Counted from the stretch's first letter, positions 24,902 to 33,868 are shown. The stretch is DNA of 64,000 nt from Fibrobacter succinogenes (GCA_902762795.1 CACWPM010000006.1:1-64000), one strand, 5' to 3'. The notes: a model not told the origin generated them from the sequence alone. A program made the numbers and translations.

Positions 24902-26230
24902 ATGAACTATAAAAAAATTTCTATTGCCTCCGTTGCAGTTGGAATGATGGCCGCGGGGTCGGCCATTGCACAAACAGCCGAAATCGGTACATGGGCAGGC
25001 TTCCGCAAGGCGGCTACGTCATTCACGTTCGATGACAACGCTCCAAACCACGTGACTCACGCTGCTCCGGCATTCGACGAGTACGGCTACAAGGCAACCT
25101 TCAACCTAGTTTACAACTGGAACCCCGACTGGAGCGGTTTCCAGAAAATGGCAGACAATGGCCATGAAATTGCAAGCCACAGCAATACCCACGGGCAAAA
25201 CATGAGTGGCGAAGAAGCGTCTTCAAAGAAGAACATCGAAGGCAAAATCAAGCAGAAGTACGGAACCATCACGGTCGCCTACCCGAACTGCAACGTTCCA
25301 GGCATGGACGCCCTGAAAGCAAACTACATCGCAGGTCGTATTTGCGGTAACGGTCAGGAAGTCATGGGCAAGGACGGTCCGAGCGATTGGTTCAGAGTTC
25401 CGGCCCACATGACAGGTAGCACAGGTTCTTTCAACAACACGAACGCATTTACCGGCGCCATGCAGCAAGCCATTCAAAAAGGTGGCTGGGTCATGTTCCT
25501 CACGCATGGTTTCTCCAATGCAGGTAACAACGGCAACGCCAACTATTCTCCGACGGACCTCAATGCAATCAAGGGCGCACTCAAGTGGGCTAGCGAAAGA
25601 GATGGAGACCTTTGGGTAACCACGTTCCGCAGCGCAACCATGTATATCAAGGAACGCAAGGCTTCTAAGATCGAAGCATCCACCAGCGGCAACACCATTA
25701 CGGTAAAACTCACTCACAACATCGCTGACAAAATTTCCAAGTTCGACTATCCGCTTTCCATCCGCGTAAAGAGCGACTGGAAGAAGGTCGAAGTGAAACA
25801 GGGTGACGCCAAGCTCGAATCCAAGGTCGACGGCGGCTACATTTACTTCGACGCAGTCCCGAACGGCGGCGACATTCTTGTAAAGAACGCCGATGCAGCG
25901 ACTCAGGAATCCAGTTCCAGCGCAAAACCGCCCAAGTCCAGTTCTAGTGCACAGGAAAGCTCTTCCAGCGTAGCGGAAAGTTCTTCTAGCGGAGGCGACG
26001 CAATCCCGGTACAAGTATTTGAAGACCGTCACGTTTCTGCATTCGTTGACCACAGCGGCTACATTACGGTTCAGAATGCACAAGGCCTGAGTATTACCGT
26101 GTTCAACAGCCTCGGTAACGTTGTCCGTACCACAAAAGGCATCGGCTGCGAACAGAAGGTTTACACGGGCGCAAAGGGCATGTATATCGTGAAGATCGGT
26201 AACAAGGCTTTGTCCGTGAAGATTAAATAA
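24902..26230 (+). CDS. Exported CE4-type polysaccharide deacetylase with Ser-rich linker and C-terminal sorting-like domain
   Basis: 442 aa from the ATG at 24902 (a GTG two codons earlier is possible). Signal peptide MNYKKISIASVAVGMMAAGSAIA. The NodB-type deacetylase domain shows SFTFDDN (D44/D45) and EIASHSNTH (H93, H97), the metal triad, then FRVPAH and FLTHGFSN motifs. It removes acetyl groups from a polysaccharide, perhaps plant xylan or peptidoglycan. A middle beta domain is followed by four short serine linkers (ESSSSAKPPKSSSS..), then a C-terminal module ending ITVFNSLGNVVRTTKG...GMYIVKIGNKALSVKIK, which resembles Fibrobacter/Bacteroidetes type IX-like sorting tails (inference). An AAGG RBS precedes it. 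Confidence 0.88.
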   Translation: MNYKKISIASVAVGMMAAGSAIAQTAEIGTWAGFRKAATSFTFDDNAPNHVTHAAPAFDEYGYKATFNLVYNWNPDWSGFQKMADNGHEIASHSNTHGQNMSGEEASSKKNIEGKIKQKYGTITVAYPNCNVPGMDALKANYIAGRICGNGQEVMGKDGPSDWFRVPAHMTGSTGSFNNTNAFTGAMQQAIQKGGWVMFLTHGFSNAGNNGNANYSPTDLNAIKGALKWASERDGDLWVTTFRSATMYIKERKASKIEASTSGNTITVKLTHNIADKISKFDYPLSIRVKSDWKKVEVKQGDAKLESKVDGGYIYFDAVPNGGDILVKNADAATQESSSSAKPPKSSSSAQESSSSVAESSSSGGDAIPVQVFEDRHVSAFVDHSGYITVQNAQGLSITVFNSLGNVVRTTKGIGCEQKVYTGAKGMYIVKIGNKALSVKIK

Positions 26231-26256
26231 TCCTAAAAAATTCCTTATTGAGTTAG

Positions 26257-26290
26257 AAAACTCCCGCTCATCGAGCGGGAGTTTTTTTTT
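26257..26290. terminator. Strong terminator after the CE4 gene
   Basis: CTCCCGCTC / GAGCGGGAG, 9-bp stem with a 3-base loop and nine Ts following. Flanking As on the other side let it serve the convergent lipoprotein gene as well. Confidence 0.95.
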
Positions 26291-26305
26291 CTTTATATAA
26301 AAATT

Positions 26306-27199
26306 TTAAAAGAACTCAATAAAATCATCGATGCTTCGAGCTAAAACGCAACTTTCAATCATATACGTAGCATACTTTTTCCAATAAGGATCTGTGTAAG
26401 TTTGAACGCCGTCCTTCAATTCGGCCTTGGCATGACATGTCATTTGGAGACCGTCATCCTCAACAAGTTCACCATTTTCGAGAGCACAATCCATTCTGAA
26501 TTCTTCTCTGACAGTAGAATCAACCGATAGCAAATATTTTATAGCAGTAAGGTCTTTATAGAATTTATGATCTTTTCCGTTAAAGTGAACTTCATAACGA
26601 GGCATAAAACTAAAATGATTATCGAGATAATAGCTGTCGAAATATTCTTCGCTACTCATTTGCACGTAGTTTCCATCTATATAAACATAATTAATTCCAC
26701 AGCTAACATCTATTCCAATTTCAGGAAAAGACTCATAGCCACGTCTAAACAAAATATCGCCATGGACCAAACCATCCTCATCCTTCATTGCCATGTAGGT
26801 TTGCCGATTCTTTTTATATGTACTATAATCACTGGGAATTTTTTCATCTATAAGACGTACGGTAGGATCGATATTAAGGATTGATTGAACAGCCCTGTCA
26901 AAGGATTCATGAGCAGTAACCGAATCTGTTTGATAACCGGTTTCTCCTGCTATATGACTATAAGTCACCGCAGTTCCTTTACGAACACCTACAAGAGCTG
27001 CTTTAGCGCCTTCTTCTTTTAGGTACGAAAGTACAATTAGAGAATTCGATGACCCTGGCTCTACAGACGAACTAGAAAGTTCAGCCATCGTGTTTGTTTG
27101 TTCATCAGCCCCCACCACCTTATTATCGGAGCAAGCGGTAAAGGCGCCAATCACGCTCAAGGATACGAGCGAAAGCGGAATGATTTTTTTGATATTCAT
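26306..27199 (-). CDS. Lipoprotein of unknown function, partner of the TIGR02147 regulator
   Basis: 297 aa. A type II signal peptide with lipobox GAFTAC (Cys about 23) gives outer-membrane anchoring. A short serine-rich spacer is followed by a soluble domain with several Cys residues near its C-terminus but no known fold. The start has GGAGG 6 bases upstream. The TIGR02147 gene ends 11 bases upstream on the same strand, so the two are one transcription unit; this pairing of regulator-like protein and lipoprotein is recurrent in Fibrobacter as far as I recall. The function is unknown. Confidence 0.8.
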   Translation of the reverse strand: MNIKKIIPLSLVSLSVIGAFTACSDNKVVGADEQTNTMAELSSSSVEPGSSNSLIVLSYLKEEGAKAALVGVRKGTAVTYSHIAGETGYQTDSVTAHESFDRAVQSILNIDPTVRLIDEKIPSDYSTYKKNRQTYMAMKDEDGLVHGDILFRRGYESFPEIGIDVSCGINYVYIDGNYVQMSSEEYFDSYYLDNHFSFMPRYEVHFNGKDHKFYKDLTAIKYLLSVDSTVREEFRMDCALENGELVEDDGLQMTCHAKAELKDGVQTYTDPYWKKYATYMIESCVLARSIDDFIEFF

Positions 27200-27210
27200 A
27201 GGTTGCCTCC

Positions 27211-28026
27211 TTACACTTTTTCCGTCAGCGGGAAAAACTGTAGATTTAAACGATAAACTTGGTTGATTTTCTTGGATTCGCCGGCAATGGCGATAACTTG
27301 TTTGCGGAAACGGTTCACCTCTTCAAAGACGCGTTTCACGGCGGTTTCGTCGACGCCAATCGTCACGCCCGAGATGTTGCGTTCACCCGGAGCGATTTTT
27401 TCGACGGCCTCACGAGCAAGGTCTATCATCTGGCCGTTCATGGATCGAAGCGCAAGCGCAAGCGCCTCTCCAGAACCCGTAATGACCTTGTCTGTTTGTT
27501 CATAGACGTTTTCACCAAGAGCCTTGATGATGTCTAGTTTTACCAAGAGTTTTAACGAATCACGGACTTGTTGTGCCGTGAAGGTGTGCTTGATTTTCTT
27601 GGCAAGTTCACCCGGAAGCGCACCAGGCATGAGCGGAGCGAGTTCTCGGACTATGGAATTTACCGCCGACTCGTAATAGTCAAACGCATCAGCATCCAAC
27701 ACTCGAGCTCGCTGTTCGTTTGCAACTTCTGTCATCTTGCGGAAAACCTCCTTTTTCCTTTCATCGTCCGTGGCATTGGTAAAATCGACCATGAGCTTGA
27801 AGTATTCAAACTCGTGATCTTTGAGCCCCATCGCAGCTGCCACTTGCGGCACGCCCACACGGCTCAATGAGCTTTTGCCGTCACAAACAAGTTTTAGATA
27901 CGAGGGAGACGCAAATCCGGCCAGCTTTGAAAATTCGCGCCACGAGAACGCGGAGCTCCGTTTTCGCCAGTCGAAATAATCAAGCATATACTTTCGATAG
28001 TCTTGATATTCTGTAATCGGTTTCAT
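27211..28026 (-). CDS. TIGR02147-family (DUF4423) putative regulator
   Basis: 271 aa from the ATG at 28026, where AAAGGAGG lies at ideal distance; the longer frame upstream is not conserved. The sequence has the family pattern: MKPITEYQDYRKYMLDYFDWRK, FSWREFSKLAGFASPSYLKLVCDGKSSLS (helix-turn-helix-like), a middle helical part, and C-terminal beta-rich LNLQFFPLT. TIGR02147 is a large paralogous family of Fibrobacter, probably DNA-binding regulators; no target is known. It is the first gene of an operon with a lipoprotein, which suggests surface-signal-linked control (inference). Confidence 0.85.
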   Translation of the reverse strand: MKPITEYQDYRKYMLDYFDWRKRSSAFSWREFSKLAGFASPSYLKLVCDGKSSLSRVGVPQVAAAMGLKDHEFEYFKLMVDFTNATDDERKKEVFRKMTEVANEQRARVLDADAFDYYESAVNSIVRELAPLMPGALPGELAKKIKHTFTAQQVRDSLKLLVKLDIIKALGENVYEQTDKVITGSGEALALALRSMNGQMIDLAREAVEKIAPGERNISGVTIGVDETAVKRVFEEVNRFRKQVIAIAGESKKINQVYRLNLQFFPLTEKV

Positions 28027-28382
28027 TTTTAACCTCCTTTCGAAAACAAATATACCACATTTGGCACAGCCATGCAATAGGTAAAATGATACAAAATTCT
28101 TTATTTTTATTAAAATTACGCAAATTTTTAAAATTTCAAAAATTTTAATTTTTAAATGCATCACCAAGCGGTATAAATGATTCAAGGCATTTTCACAACA
28201 GTTATTAAAACGAGATTACAAACCGAAGGTTATTAGATAGACATTGACGTAAATGCGAGTATGTAGCCCCGCACAAGAGAATTTCTCAAATGAGATGTAT
28301 GGATAGACCATCCAGTCAGCCGGCAAGCAGACCGGAGAACGAAAGGCCTGGGGGAAGAAAGGGTTTTTCTACATTTACCATC

Positions 28383-29156
28383 ATGAAACTGTGGAAACTG
28401 TTGAGTTCGGAATTTTTGGTGGATACGCCGTGGTTGAAAGTCGCGAAGGAAAAATGCGAACTTCCGAACGGCAAAGTCATCAATGATTTTTATACATTGT
28501 GGCAACCCGACTGGGTTTTGATTCTTGCGCGCACAAAAAAGGGCACATGGGTCATGACGGAACAGTACCGCCACGGAACGGGAAAGATCGCTCTCGAATT
28601 CCCGGCGGGGATTATCAACAAAGGCGAAACGCCAGAAGAAGCGGCGATAAGGGAATTGCAAGAGGAATGCGGGTACGGGGTGAAAGGAGACCTCGGAATA
28701 AATGCGAAAACAAGAAATAATGGATCCCCTCCGCGTTGCTCCGAGGATGACAAATGCGGGTACGTTTTAGACGAAAGACGAGAGAACGCCGCAATGCGGC
28801 TACAGACGAGAGACGAGAGTGGCAAGTATCGCGGGCATGACAACGCAAACGGAAAAACGAATATGGCGACCCCGGAACAAGCCCGGGGTGGCAAGCAAAC
28901 TCCTAACGCCTACGACCTAAAACCTATAACCTACTTGGGTTCTTTTCCTGTAAATCCAGATAGACATCGCGGGAGGTTCCACGTGGTGTTTATCGATGGC
29001 GTGGAACGCTTGGGCAAAACGCATTTTGACGATACCGAAGACATCGAAACATCGACGATTACAGACAAAGATCTTCAGGCGAAAATCGAAGAAGGCTCAT
29101 TCAATCACCCGCTACAAATCGCAGGCTACTTCAAGTGGAAACTGACTCAGAAGTAA
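28383..29156 (+). CDS. Nudix hydrolase (ADP-ribose pyrophosphatase-like) with large repeat-derived insertion
   Basis: 257 aa from the ATG at 28383. The Nudix box is complete: G-I-I-N-K-G-E-T-P-E-E-A-A-I-R-E-L-Q-E-E-C-G-Y-G fits GX5EX7REUXEEXGU. Flanking sequence (LLSSEFLVDTPWLKVAKEKCEL; YLGSFPVNPDRHRGRFHVVF) matches ADP-ribose/nucleoside-diphosphate-linked pyrophosphatases. Between the box and YLGSF about 75 residues are encoded by a mosaic of intergenic repeats (28700-28930). No stop or frameshift occurs. The inserted peptide is charged and probably a disordered loop beside the active site; whether the enzyme is active is unclear. The RBS is weak. The next gene starts 14 bases downstream. 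Confidence 0.85.
   Translation: MKLWKLLSSEFLVDTPWLKVAKEKCELPNGKVINDFYTLWQPDWVLILARTKKGTWVMTEQYRHGTGKIALEFPAGIINKGETPEEAAIRELQEECGYGVKGDLGINAKTRNNGSPPRCSEDDKCGYVLDERRENAAMRLQTRDESGKYRGHDNANGKTNMATPEQARGGKQTPNAYDLKPITYLGSFPVNPDRHRGRFHVVFIDGVERLGKTHFDDTEDIETSTITDKDLQAKIEEGSFNHPLQIAGYFKWKLTQK
28700..28930 (+). repeat. Mosaic of at least four intergenic repeat types inside the Nudix gene
   Basis: In order: a REP-like unit (ggatcccctcc...gaggatgaca), gacgaaagacgagagaac, a small atgcggcta spacer, cagacgagagacgagagtgg, a cgggcatgacaa piece, gaccccggaac..ccggggtggc, and a cctaacgcctacgacctaaaacc tract (the complement of the ttagg-type). All remain in frame. Confidence 0.8.
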
Positions 29157-29170
29157 AATACCCCCTAAAA

Positions 29171-30238
29171 ATGCGCTCATTACGGCTCCCGATCCTTATT
29201 CTTGGGCTGAACGGAGTTCCCGGTTACGCGTTATTTAGGCATTTCAACAAACTGTATGGTAGTGCGACCGCTTGCGAAAACGCACAACCTAACGCGCAAA
29301 ACCAGTTGGGCGTTGTCGGGATTCGCCCCATCAAGCACCCGTGCGTTTTTGGAGACAACGTTTTCGGCGTGGACGCCGAAGAAACAGAACGTCTGGGTGA
29401 ACTTTTTGAACGGTTCCACTTCGGTACCGTCATCGATGCGAGCGGGAACTGCGCGCTCAAGGCCTGTGAATGCGACCCGGCCCGCAGCCGCCTCTTGAAC
29501 TACAGCCAAGGCGTTGACGCCGCCACGTTTGCGGCCCGCTACAACGCGACACTTATCCGCATTTCCGCCGACATGGTCTTTAGCGGCAACGAAAAGACAA
29601 AGCCGAACCGTGCTTATGTCGAGACCGACCCCAAAGACCCCATCCACAATTACGGCAAGCATCAAGCCGAAGCCGAAGATGCGATTACCGCCATCAAACC
29701 AGATACGGTGATTCTTCGCGTGCCGCTCCCGATGGATTACGCACCTGGCGGATGCGCCGGTGCGATTGACTGGATTACGTACCGGTTCCGCCCCGGACGC
29801 CCTGCGACCTTGTTTACTGACGAATACCGCAACCCGCTCTCGGGCCCGGATCTTTGCCGCACCGTGCAATACATTCTTGAACATGAATTCCCACCAGGCA
29901 TCTACAACTGCGGCGGACCACGAAGCGTTTCGCTCTACAACGTCGGGCAAATCGTAAACGCCGTCGGCGGCTACCCTGCCGAACTTCTCCACGGCGTGCC
30001 GCGAATCGAAGGCGGTCCAATGCCCCCGCGAGTCGGCGACTTGAGCATCAATTCGGAAAAACTCTACAAGCTACTGCCACCGGGATTCATCAAGCCTTGG
30101 CCTGTTTTCGATTGGCTCGTGCCCGACAGTTTCGACTGGCACAAGACATTTGGACGCAATATCACAGACAAACACAAAATGGGTAGCGACGAAGCAATCA
30201 CCAACTTGCTTGTGAACGGGATTGATGTAGGGTTATAA
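29171..30238 (+). CDS. RmlD/SDR-type nucleotide-sugar reductase-like protein
   Basis: 355 aa from the ATG at 29171. An N-terminal Rossmann motif GLNGVPGY (12-19), an NxxSAD-like strand (LIRISADMVFSG) and a C-terminal substrate-binding region (NPLSGPDLCRTVQYIL, GIYNCGGPRSVSLYNVGQIV) place it with dTDP-4-dehydrorhamnose reductases and MAT2B-like proteins. The catalytic YxxxK is Y161-G-K-H-Q165, so the lysine is replaced by Gln; catalysis may be lost or use K163. It probably acts in sugar-nucleotide metabolism or as a binding subunit. Close behind the Nudix gene in the same orientation. An upstream in-frame codon overlapping the Nudix gene was rejected. Confidence 0.75.
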   Translation: MRSLRLPILILGLNGVPGYALFRHFNKLYGSATACENAQPNAQNQLGVVGIRPIKHPCVFGDNVFGVDAEETERLGELFERFHFGTVIDASGNCALKACECDPARSRLLNYSQGVDAATFAARYNATLIRISADMVFSGNEKTKPNRAYVETDPKDPIHNYGKHQAEAEDAITAIKPDTVILRVPLPMDYAPGGCAGAIDWITYRFRPGRPATLFTDEYRNPLSGPDLCRTVQYILEHEFPPGIYNCGGPRSVSLYNVGQIVNAVGGYPAELLHGVPRIEGGPMPPRVGDLSINSEKLYKLLPPGFIKPWPVFDWLVPDSFDWHKTFGRNITDKHKMGSDEAITNLLVNGIDVGL

Positions 30239-30240
30239 CG

Positions 30241-31023
30241 TTACTCGCGAGTTATACGGAAGAAAAGACCGAATTGATGGTCTTTACCATCAGAGTCATA
30301 GTCATCCGTCCCAAAAGCATTCGTATATGAAAAACCGATTCCCATCAGACAGTCCTCGCTCACCCACCAATCCTTAGCAACTTCGAAGCGCCAAAAGAAT
30401 CCCATAAAACCATTTGTATTATCCGATGCACCCTTTATTTTCGCAACAGTGGCACCCCCGCCCAACGCCAGGTCCACATGCATATCTTTCAGCTCCGTTG
30501 TCCATTTGTAAAAAGGATAAACAGAGATTCCCAAACCAAGCGAGCCGAATACGCCCACAGCATCATCTTTATAATTGTCAGTACCCGAAGCATACCTCAA
30601 ATTCTTTTTAACACCATCCGGCTCATGAGAATAATCTACGCCCCTATTTTCTCTAAAATAGGAACCCTCCCCCCAATACAACGCTCCAGTAAAACCAAAA
30701 TACAAAGCAACAGCCTTTCCAACAAAAGAACCATACCTAAAATCAATCTGTGGCGCACTAAAACCGCTGAAATCATCCCGTCTTTCGCATTCTACAACGT
30801 ATTCCGCCGTCACAGTCGAAGAACCATCAGGTTGTACACTGCATGCGACATCTTTAGTTTCTCGTTTTACCCCCTCTAAAGAGGATTTCATATAAGAAAC
30901 GCCAAAAGCCCAACTGGAAAAGGAACCGTGGTGAGTATAGGGAACACGCAAATCATTTACATTCTGCGCCCAAGCCACAGCAACTACAAACAAGATAAGG
31001 ATTAGTTTTTTTAATGTTTTCAT
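30241..31023 (-). CDS. Outer-membrane beta-barrel-like protein
   Basis: 260 aa from ATG 31023. Signal peptide MKTLKKLILILFVVAVAWAQ, then alternating aromatic/polar strands (SSWAFGVSYMKSS, AVALYFGFTGALYWGEGSY, GSLGLGISVYPFYKW, LMGIGFSYTNAF) ending in HQFGLFFRITRE, typical of small outer-membrane barrels. A paralogue, apparently frameshifted, follows upstream at 31072-31753. Function unknown. Convergent with the RmlD-like gene, stops 2 bases apart. Confidence 0.7.
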   Translation of the reverse strand: MKTLKKLILILFVVAVAWAQNVNDLRVPYTHHGSFSSWAFGVSYMKSSLEGVKRETKDVACSVQPDGSSTVTAEYVVECERRDDFSGFSAPQIDFRYGSFVGKAVALYFGFTGALYWGEGSYFRENRGVDYSHEPDGVKKNLRYASGTDNYKDDAVGVFGSLGLGISVYPFYKWTTELKDMHVDLALGGGATVAKIKGASDNTNGFMGFFWRFEVAKDWWVSEDCLMGIGFSYTNAFGTDDYDSDGKDHQFGLFFRITRE

Positions 31024-31071
31024 TATCAACTAACCTCGCGTCATACGGAAAGAAAGAAATATTACATTATC

Positions 31072-31753
31072 TTAATTATGTGCTTTTACAGTTTCCCAAA
31101 CAAGTCCACTATGCGCAAAACCAAGTCCAAAGCCAATAGAATAATGGTCATTAATCCACCATTCCTTGCCTATCTCAAACTGGAAACCTAGACCGCCATT
31201 TTCATTATCTGGTTTAAAATCATCACTAATTGCCAAAGTTGCCAAAAACGTATATCCAACAGCGCCTCCCATAAAGAAACCGTTAAACGAAGGCTTCTTT
31301 TGGAAAGGATAAAAAGTCACCCCAAATCCCAAAAAACTTCTAATGGTATAAGCCGTTAACGATGAAGGAATATATTCATTTCCATCAATAACGGTTTCCT
31401 GACAAGAGCCATCGCTCAAACAAGTCGTTTTAATCTGTACAGAATCATATTTCACCACACCGGCAAAGAATCCGAAGTTAAAAACAGAATGGATAGCGAC
31501 AAAATCACTGAAAGCGGCACCAAACTTAAATTCCGCTAAAGAGAACGAACCTGTATAAGAATCAAAATAATCCAGCCTTCTCCGTTCTATTGTATTGCGT
31601 TCCCGATTAATATATTCTCGACTAGAATTAGCCCAGTTAAACGCAAATGAAAACGAGGTGCTGTTATAAGCGCCACGGTGTTCACGCGGAGTTGATTTGC
31701 CAACAACCGGAGACAACACACAAGATAAGGATTGCAATAAGTTTATTCTTCAT
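31072..31753 (-). pseudogene. Frameshifted paralogue of the neighbouring outer-membrane protein
   Basis: The mature barrel (about 215 residues; EHRGAYNSTSFSFAFNW ... GFQFEIGKEWWINDHYSIGFGLGFAHSG) parallels the downstream protein. Its frame lacks a signal peptide. A perfect start with a signal-peptide-like sequence (ATG 31753: MKNKLIAILILCVVSG) lies in another frame and stops at TGA 31682-31684. A single-base indel near 31690-31720 would join them. So either the gene is a recent pseudogene, uses phase variation, or carries a sequencing error. The barrel itself has no internal stop, which favours a recent event. Confidence 0.65.
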
Positions 31754-31793
31754 GTTTTTCTTATAAATATAACATCATTTAACAAAAAAGGAG

Positions 31794-31815
31794 ATTCCCG
31801 CTCGGGGGCGGGAAT
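31794..31815 (-). terminator. Hairpin after trmO (ggaatgac repeat family)
   Basis: ATTCCCGC / GCGGGAAT-type stem followed on the minus strand by CTCCTTTTTTG, 11 bases past the trmO stop. A REP-like unit doubles as terminator. Confidence 0.7.
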
Positions 31816-31825
31816 GACAAAAAAA

Positions 31826-32617
31826 TTAAAATTTTGCAATAAATTCGCGGTGCAGTTGTTTATCGCCGTACTTGTCCTCGGCACCGGGCGTTAAATCATC
31901 AGACGAGTAACCGCTAGAAATGCGTTGCAGCACCACCTTGCAACACGCTTCGTCATAGCTAAAGTGAATGCGGAATGTGCGATACGCAAGCACGCCCGTT
32001 TTTGTTTTTTCGTCAACCGTCAGGCGGCGGCGCGAACTGTCAAAAACGTCCTTCGAAAAATTCCCGCGAGATAGCTGCACGCGAGCAAAACTTTCCAAGT
32101 CGAAAATGCTGCGTTCTGCGATCCAGCGATTTTGTTCGAAAAATTCGGTAGACATTTCAACGGACCACAAATTGCCCACCTGCTCTTCGACCCAGCCTGC
32201 TTTTGCATCCGGAAACGCATCAGCCATCGGAATGTAAGGCTTTATGTCGAGTACAGGCGTTTCATTCAGCAAGTCCGCTTCATCCACATACAAAGTCAAT
32301 CCATCAATTTTCAACAAGCGAACACAGCTAAGTCCAATCGGATTCGGGCGGTAAGGGCTACGGCTAGCAAATGTCCCCACGCGGTCTTTACCTTCGGGCG
32401 GAACCGGCGGACGTGTCGTCGGACGCCACCCCTCGTTCTTGTGAAACAGGAAAATCACCCAGATACGTTCGAAACCTTCCAAGTCGCGAAGCGCCATCTC
32501 GAAATTTTGCCCCGGATTTAGCACAATCCGACCCGGATGCCCCGCAAAAAGGCGCCCCTGTCGGGGAGCGTCGTACTTGTAAACGGCATCGCCGTAAAAT
32601 GTGCCGATAGGATTCAT
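31826..32617 (-). CDS. trmO: tRNA (N6-threonylcarbamoyladenosine(37)-N6)-methyltransferase TrmO
   Basis: 263 aa, full-length TrmO/TsaA (YaeB) protein. Signatures: MNPIGTFYGDAVYK..PRQGRL, FERIWVIFLFH, RSPYRPNPIGLSCVRLL, DLLNETPVLDIKPYIPMAD and the C-terminal extension (AYRTFRIHFSYDE.. GEDKYGDK-like ending). It methylates t6A37 of tRNA-Thr(GGU) using SAM to strengthen codon pairing. A LamG-like lipoprotein gene ends 3 bases upstream on the same strand, so they are probably co-transcribed. Confidence 0.93.
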   Translation of the reverse strand: MNPIGTFYGDAVYKYDAPRQGRLFAGHPGRIVLNPGQNFEMALRDLEGFERIWVIFLFHKNEGWRPTTRPPVPPEGKDRVGTFASRSPYRPNPIGLSCVRLLKIDGLTLYVDEADLLNETPVLDIKPYIPMADAFPDAKAGWVEEQVGNLWSVEMSTEFFEQNRWIAERSIFDLESFARVQLSRGNFSKDVFDSSRRRLTVDEKTKTGVLAYRTFRIHFSYDEACCKVVLQRISSGYSSDDLTPGAEDKYGDKQLHREFIAKF

Positions 32618-32620
32618 TTA

Positions 32621-33778
32621 TTATAAATCATCTTCCGTAATTTTTCCATACCGGATATAATCTATCTTACCGATAAAGAATCTTTCGGCATGTCGTGACT
32701 GATACATCGAATCATATCCTATGCCAAGGCCATACTCTTTAAGATCAACGAAACCTCTATATTCCGTAGCTATACGATTTTTTCCATCCAAATAAGCATT
32801 CAGCACATAGGAGATATTTCCAGTAAAAGATTTTGTCGGGAATATTTTGACACGAACAACATGCCACTCATTCAAGGAGACCTGCCCTATCGTCAAAGTT
32901 TCCCATTTATTTTCTTTGCGAATATCATTATCGCGGATGTGGAAAGTAACAAAATTCAGAGAATCCAAACGCAACTGCCAACCATCCGGACTTTGTCCAG
33001 GAGGTTCAGCAACAAAGATATTTCCCATTTTTGATTCTTCTGTCGCCATGAAGCGGACTTCGATCACAAAGCTTTTACTTTTAAAGACATCCGCTAAGGG
33101 GATAAGCAATCCGCCAGAACCATCGAATACGATACTTCCACATTCCGCAAATATCATGTTCGATGTTTCGTTGTCTTTATACGCATTATTATTGCCAAGA
33201 TAATCACGGCCTAAGTCTCGTGGTCTATTGAATTCATAAGCGACATCATAGCCTTTCAAACTATCCATATTTACGGTTTCATCGCAATTAAGCTCATCAG
33301 CATTTGAGGCTACGACTTTTGTTTTACTGTATGAGGTCGTCGAACCATACCATGCAATAGTCTCGCCGCTGTACAAGATGGAATCAGGCAATATTTCTGT
33401 AATACCGGAGTTCGTATCCGCATTTCGTTGTTCGGAAGATTCCGAAGACAAGCCTGTACCGCCCCAAGACGTTTCTACGGTACTCGAAGACTGATCATCA
33501 GCCTTCTGCGAGGATGAACTCGTAGAACTTGAGGAATTTCCGTTGGCCGCTAATGACATTTTTTCGGAACTTGACGATTCTTTTACGAAACCAGGATTTT
33601 CTATTTGGGCAGATGTTTCATTCTCATCGCTTAAAGAATAAGTTTCGGAAGAAGACAACAGAACATTATTGTAATCGCGATTATCAGGGTCAACATCAGA
33701 AACGCCATCGTCACAGGCAATGAAACCCAAGCATAAATAAAGAGCGATTCCTGCAAAAAGTCCCGTTTTCACTTTCAC
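32621..33778 (-). CDS. Lipoprotein with Ser-rich linker and LamG/concanavalin-like C-terminal domain
   Basis: 385 aa from a GTG at 33778, chosen because AAGGA lies 5 bases upstream; the longer frame is unlikely. The signal sequence ends at lipobox LGFIAC. Residues about 25-125 are Ser/Glu-rich (SSSSTSSSSQK..), a flexible linker. The C-terminal half has a jelly-roll pattern: GSIVFDGSGGLLIPLADVF, FVIEVRFMATEE, WHVVRVKIF, NAYLDGKNRI, FFIGKIDYIRYGK, as in LamG/carbohydrate-binding laminin-type folds. It may bind plant or envelope polysaccharide (inference). Confidence 0.75.
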   Translation of the reverse strand: MKVKTGLFAGIALYLCLGFIACDDGVSDVDPDNRDYNNVLLSSSETYSLSDENETSAQIENPGFVKESSSSEKMSLAANGNSSSSTSSSSQKADDQSSSTVETSWGGTGLSSESSEQRNADTNSGITEILPDSILYSGETIAWYGSTTSYSKTKVVASNADELNCDETVNMDSLKGYDVAYEFNRPRDLGRDYLGNNNAYKDNETSNMIFAECGSIVFDGSGGLLIPLADVFKSKSFVIEVRFMATEESKMGNIFVAEPPGQSPDGWQLRLDSLNFVTFHIRDNDIRKENKWETLTIGQVSLNEWHVVRVKIFPTKSFTGNISYVLNAYLDGKNRIATEYRGFVDLKEYGLGIGYDSMYQSRHAERFFIGKIDYIRYGKITEDDL

Positions 33779-33832
33779 AATTCCTTTTTGATGAACGCAA
33801 TTGCGCGAACGTTGCATTTAGATTTGTAAAAA

Positions 33833-33862
33833 TATAAAAAAAACGTTCCCACTAAAGGAACG
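33833..33862 (-). terminator. Terminator of the DUF805 gene
   Basis: CGTTCC / GGAACG stem; the minus-strand transcript then has a run of U (AAAAAAA on the plus strand). Confidence 0.8.
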
Positions 33863-33868
33863 CCTCAC

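Noticed and set aside
31072-31753. Intact gene starting at an internal TTG/ATG
   Set aside because: It would lack the signal peptide that its paralogue has, while a perfect signal peptide exists in another frame just upstream.
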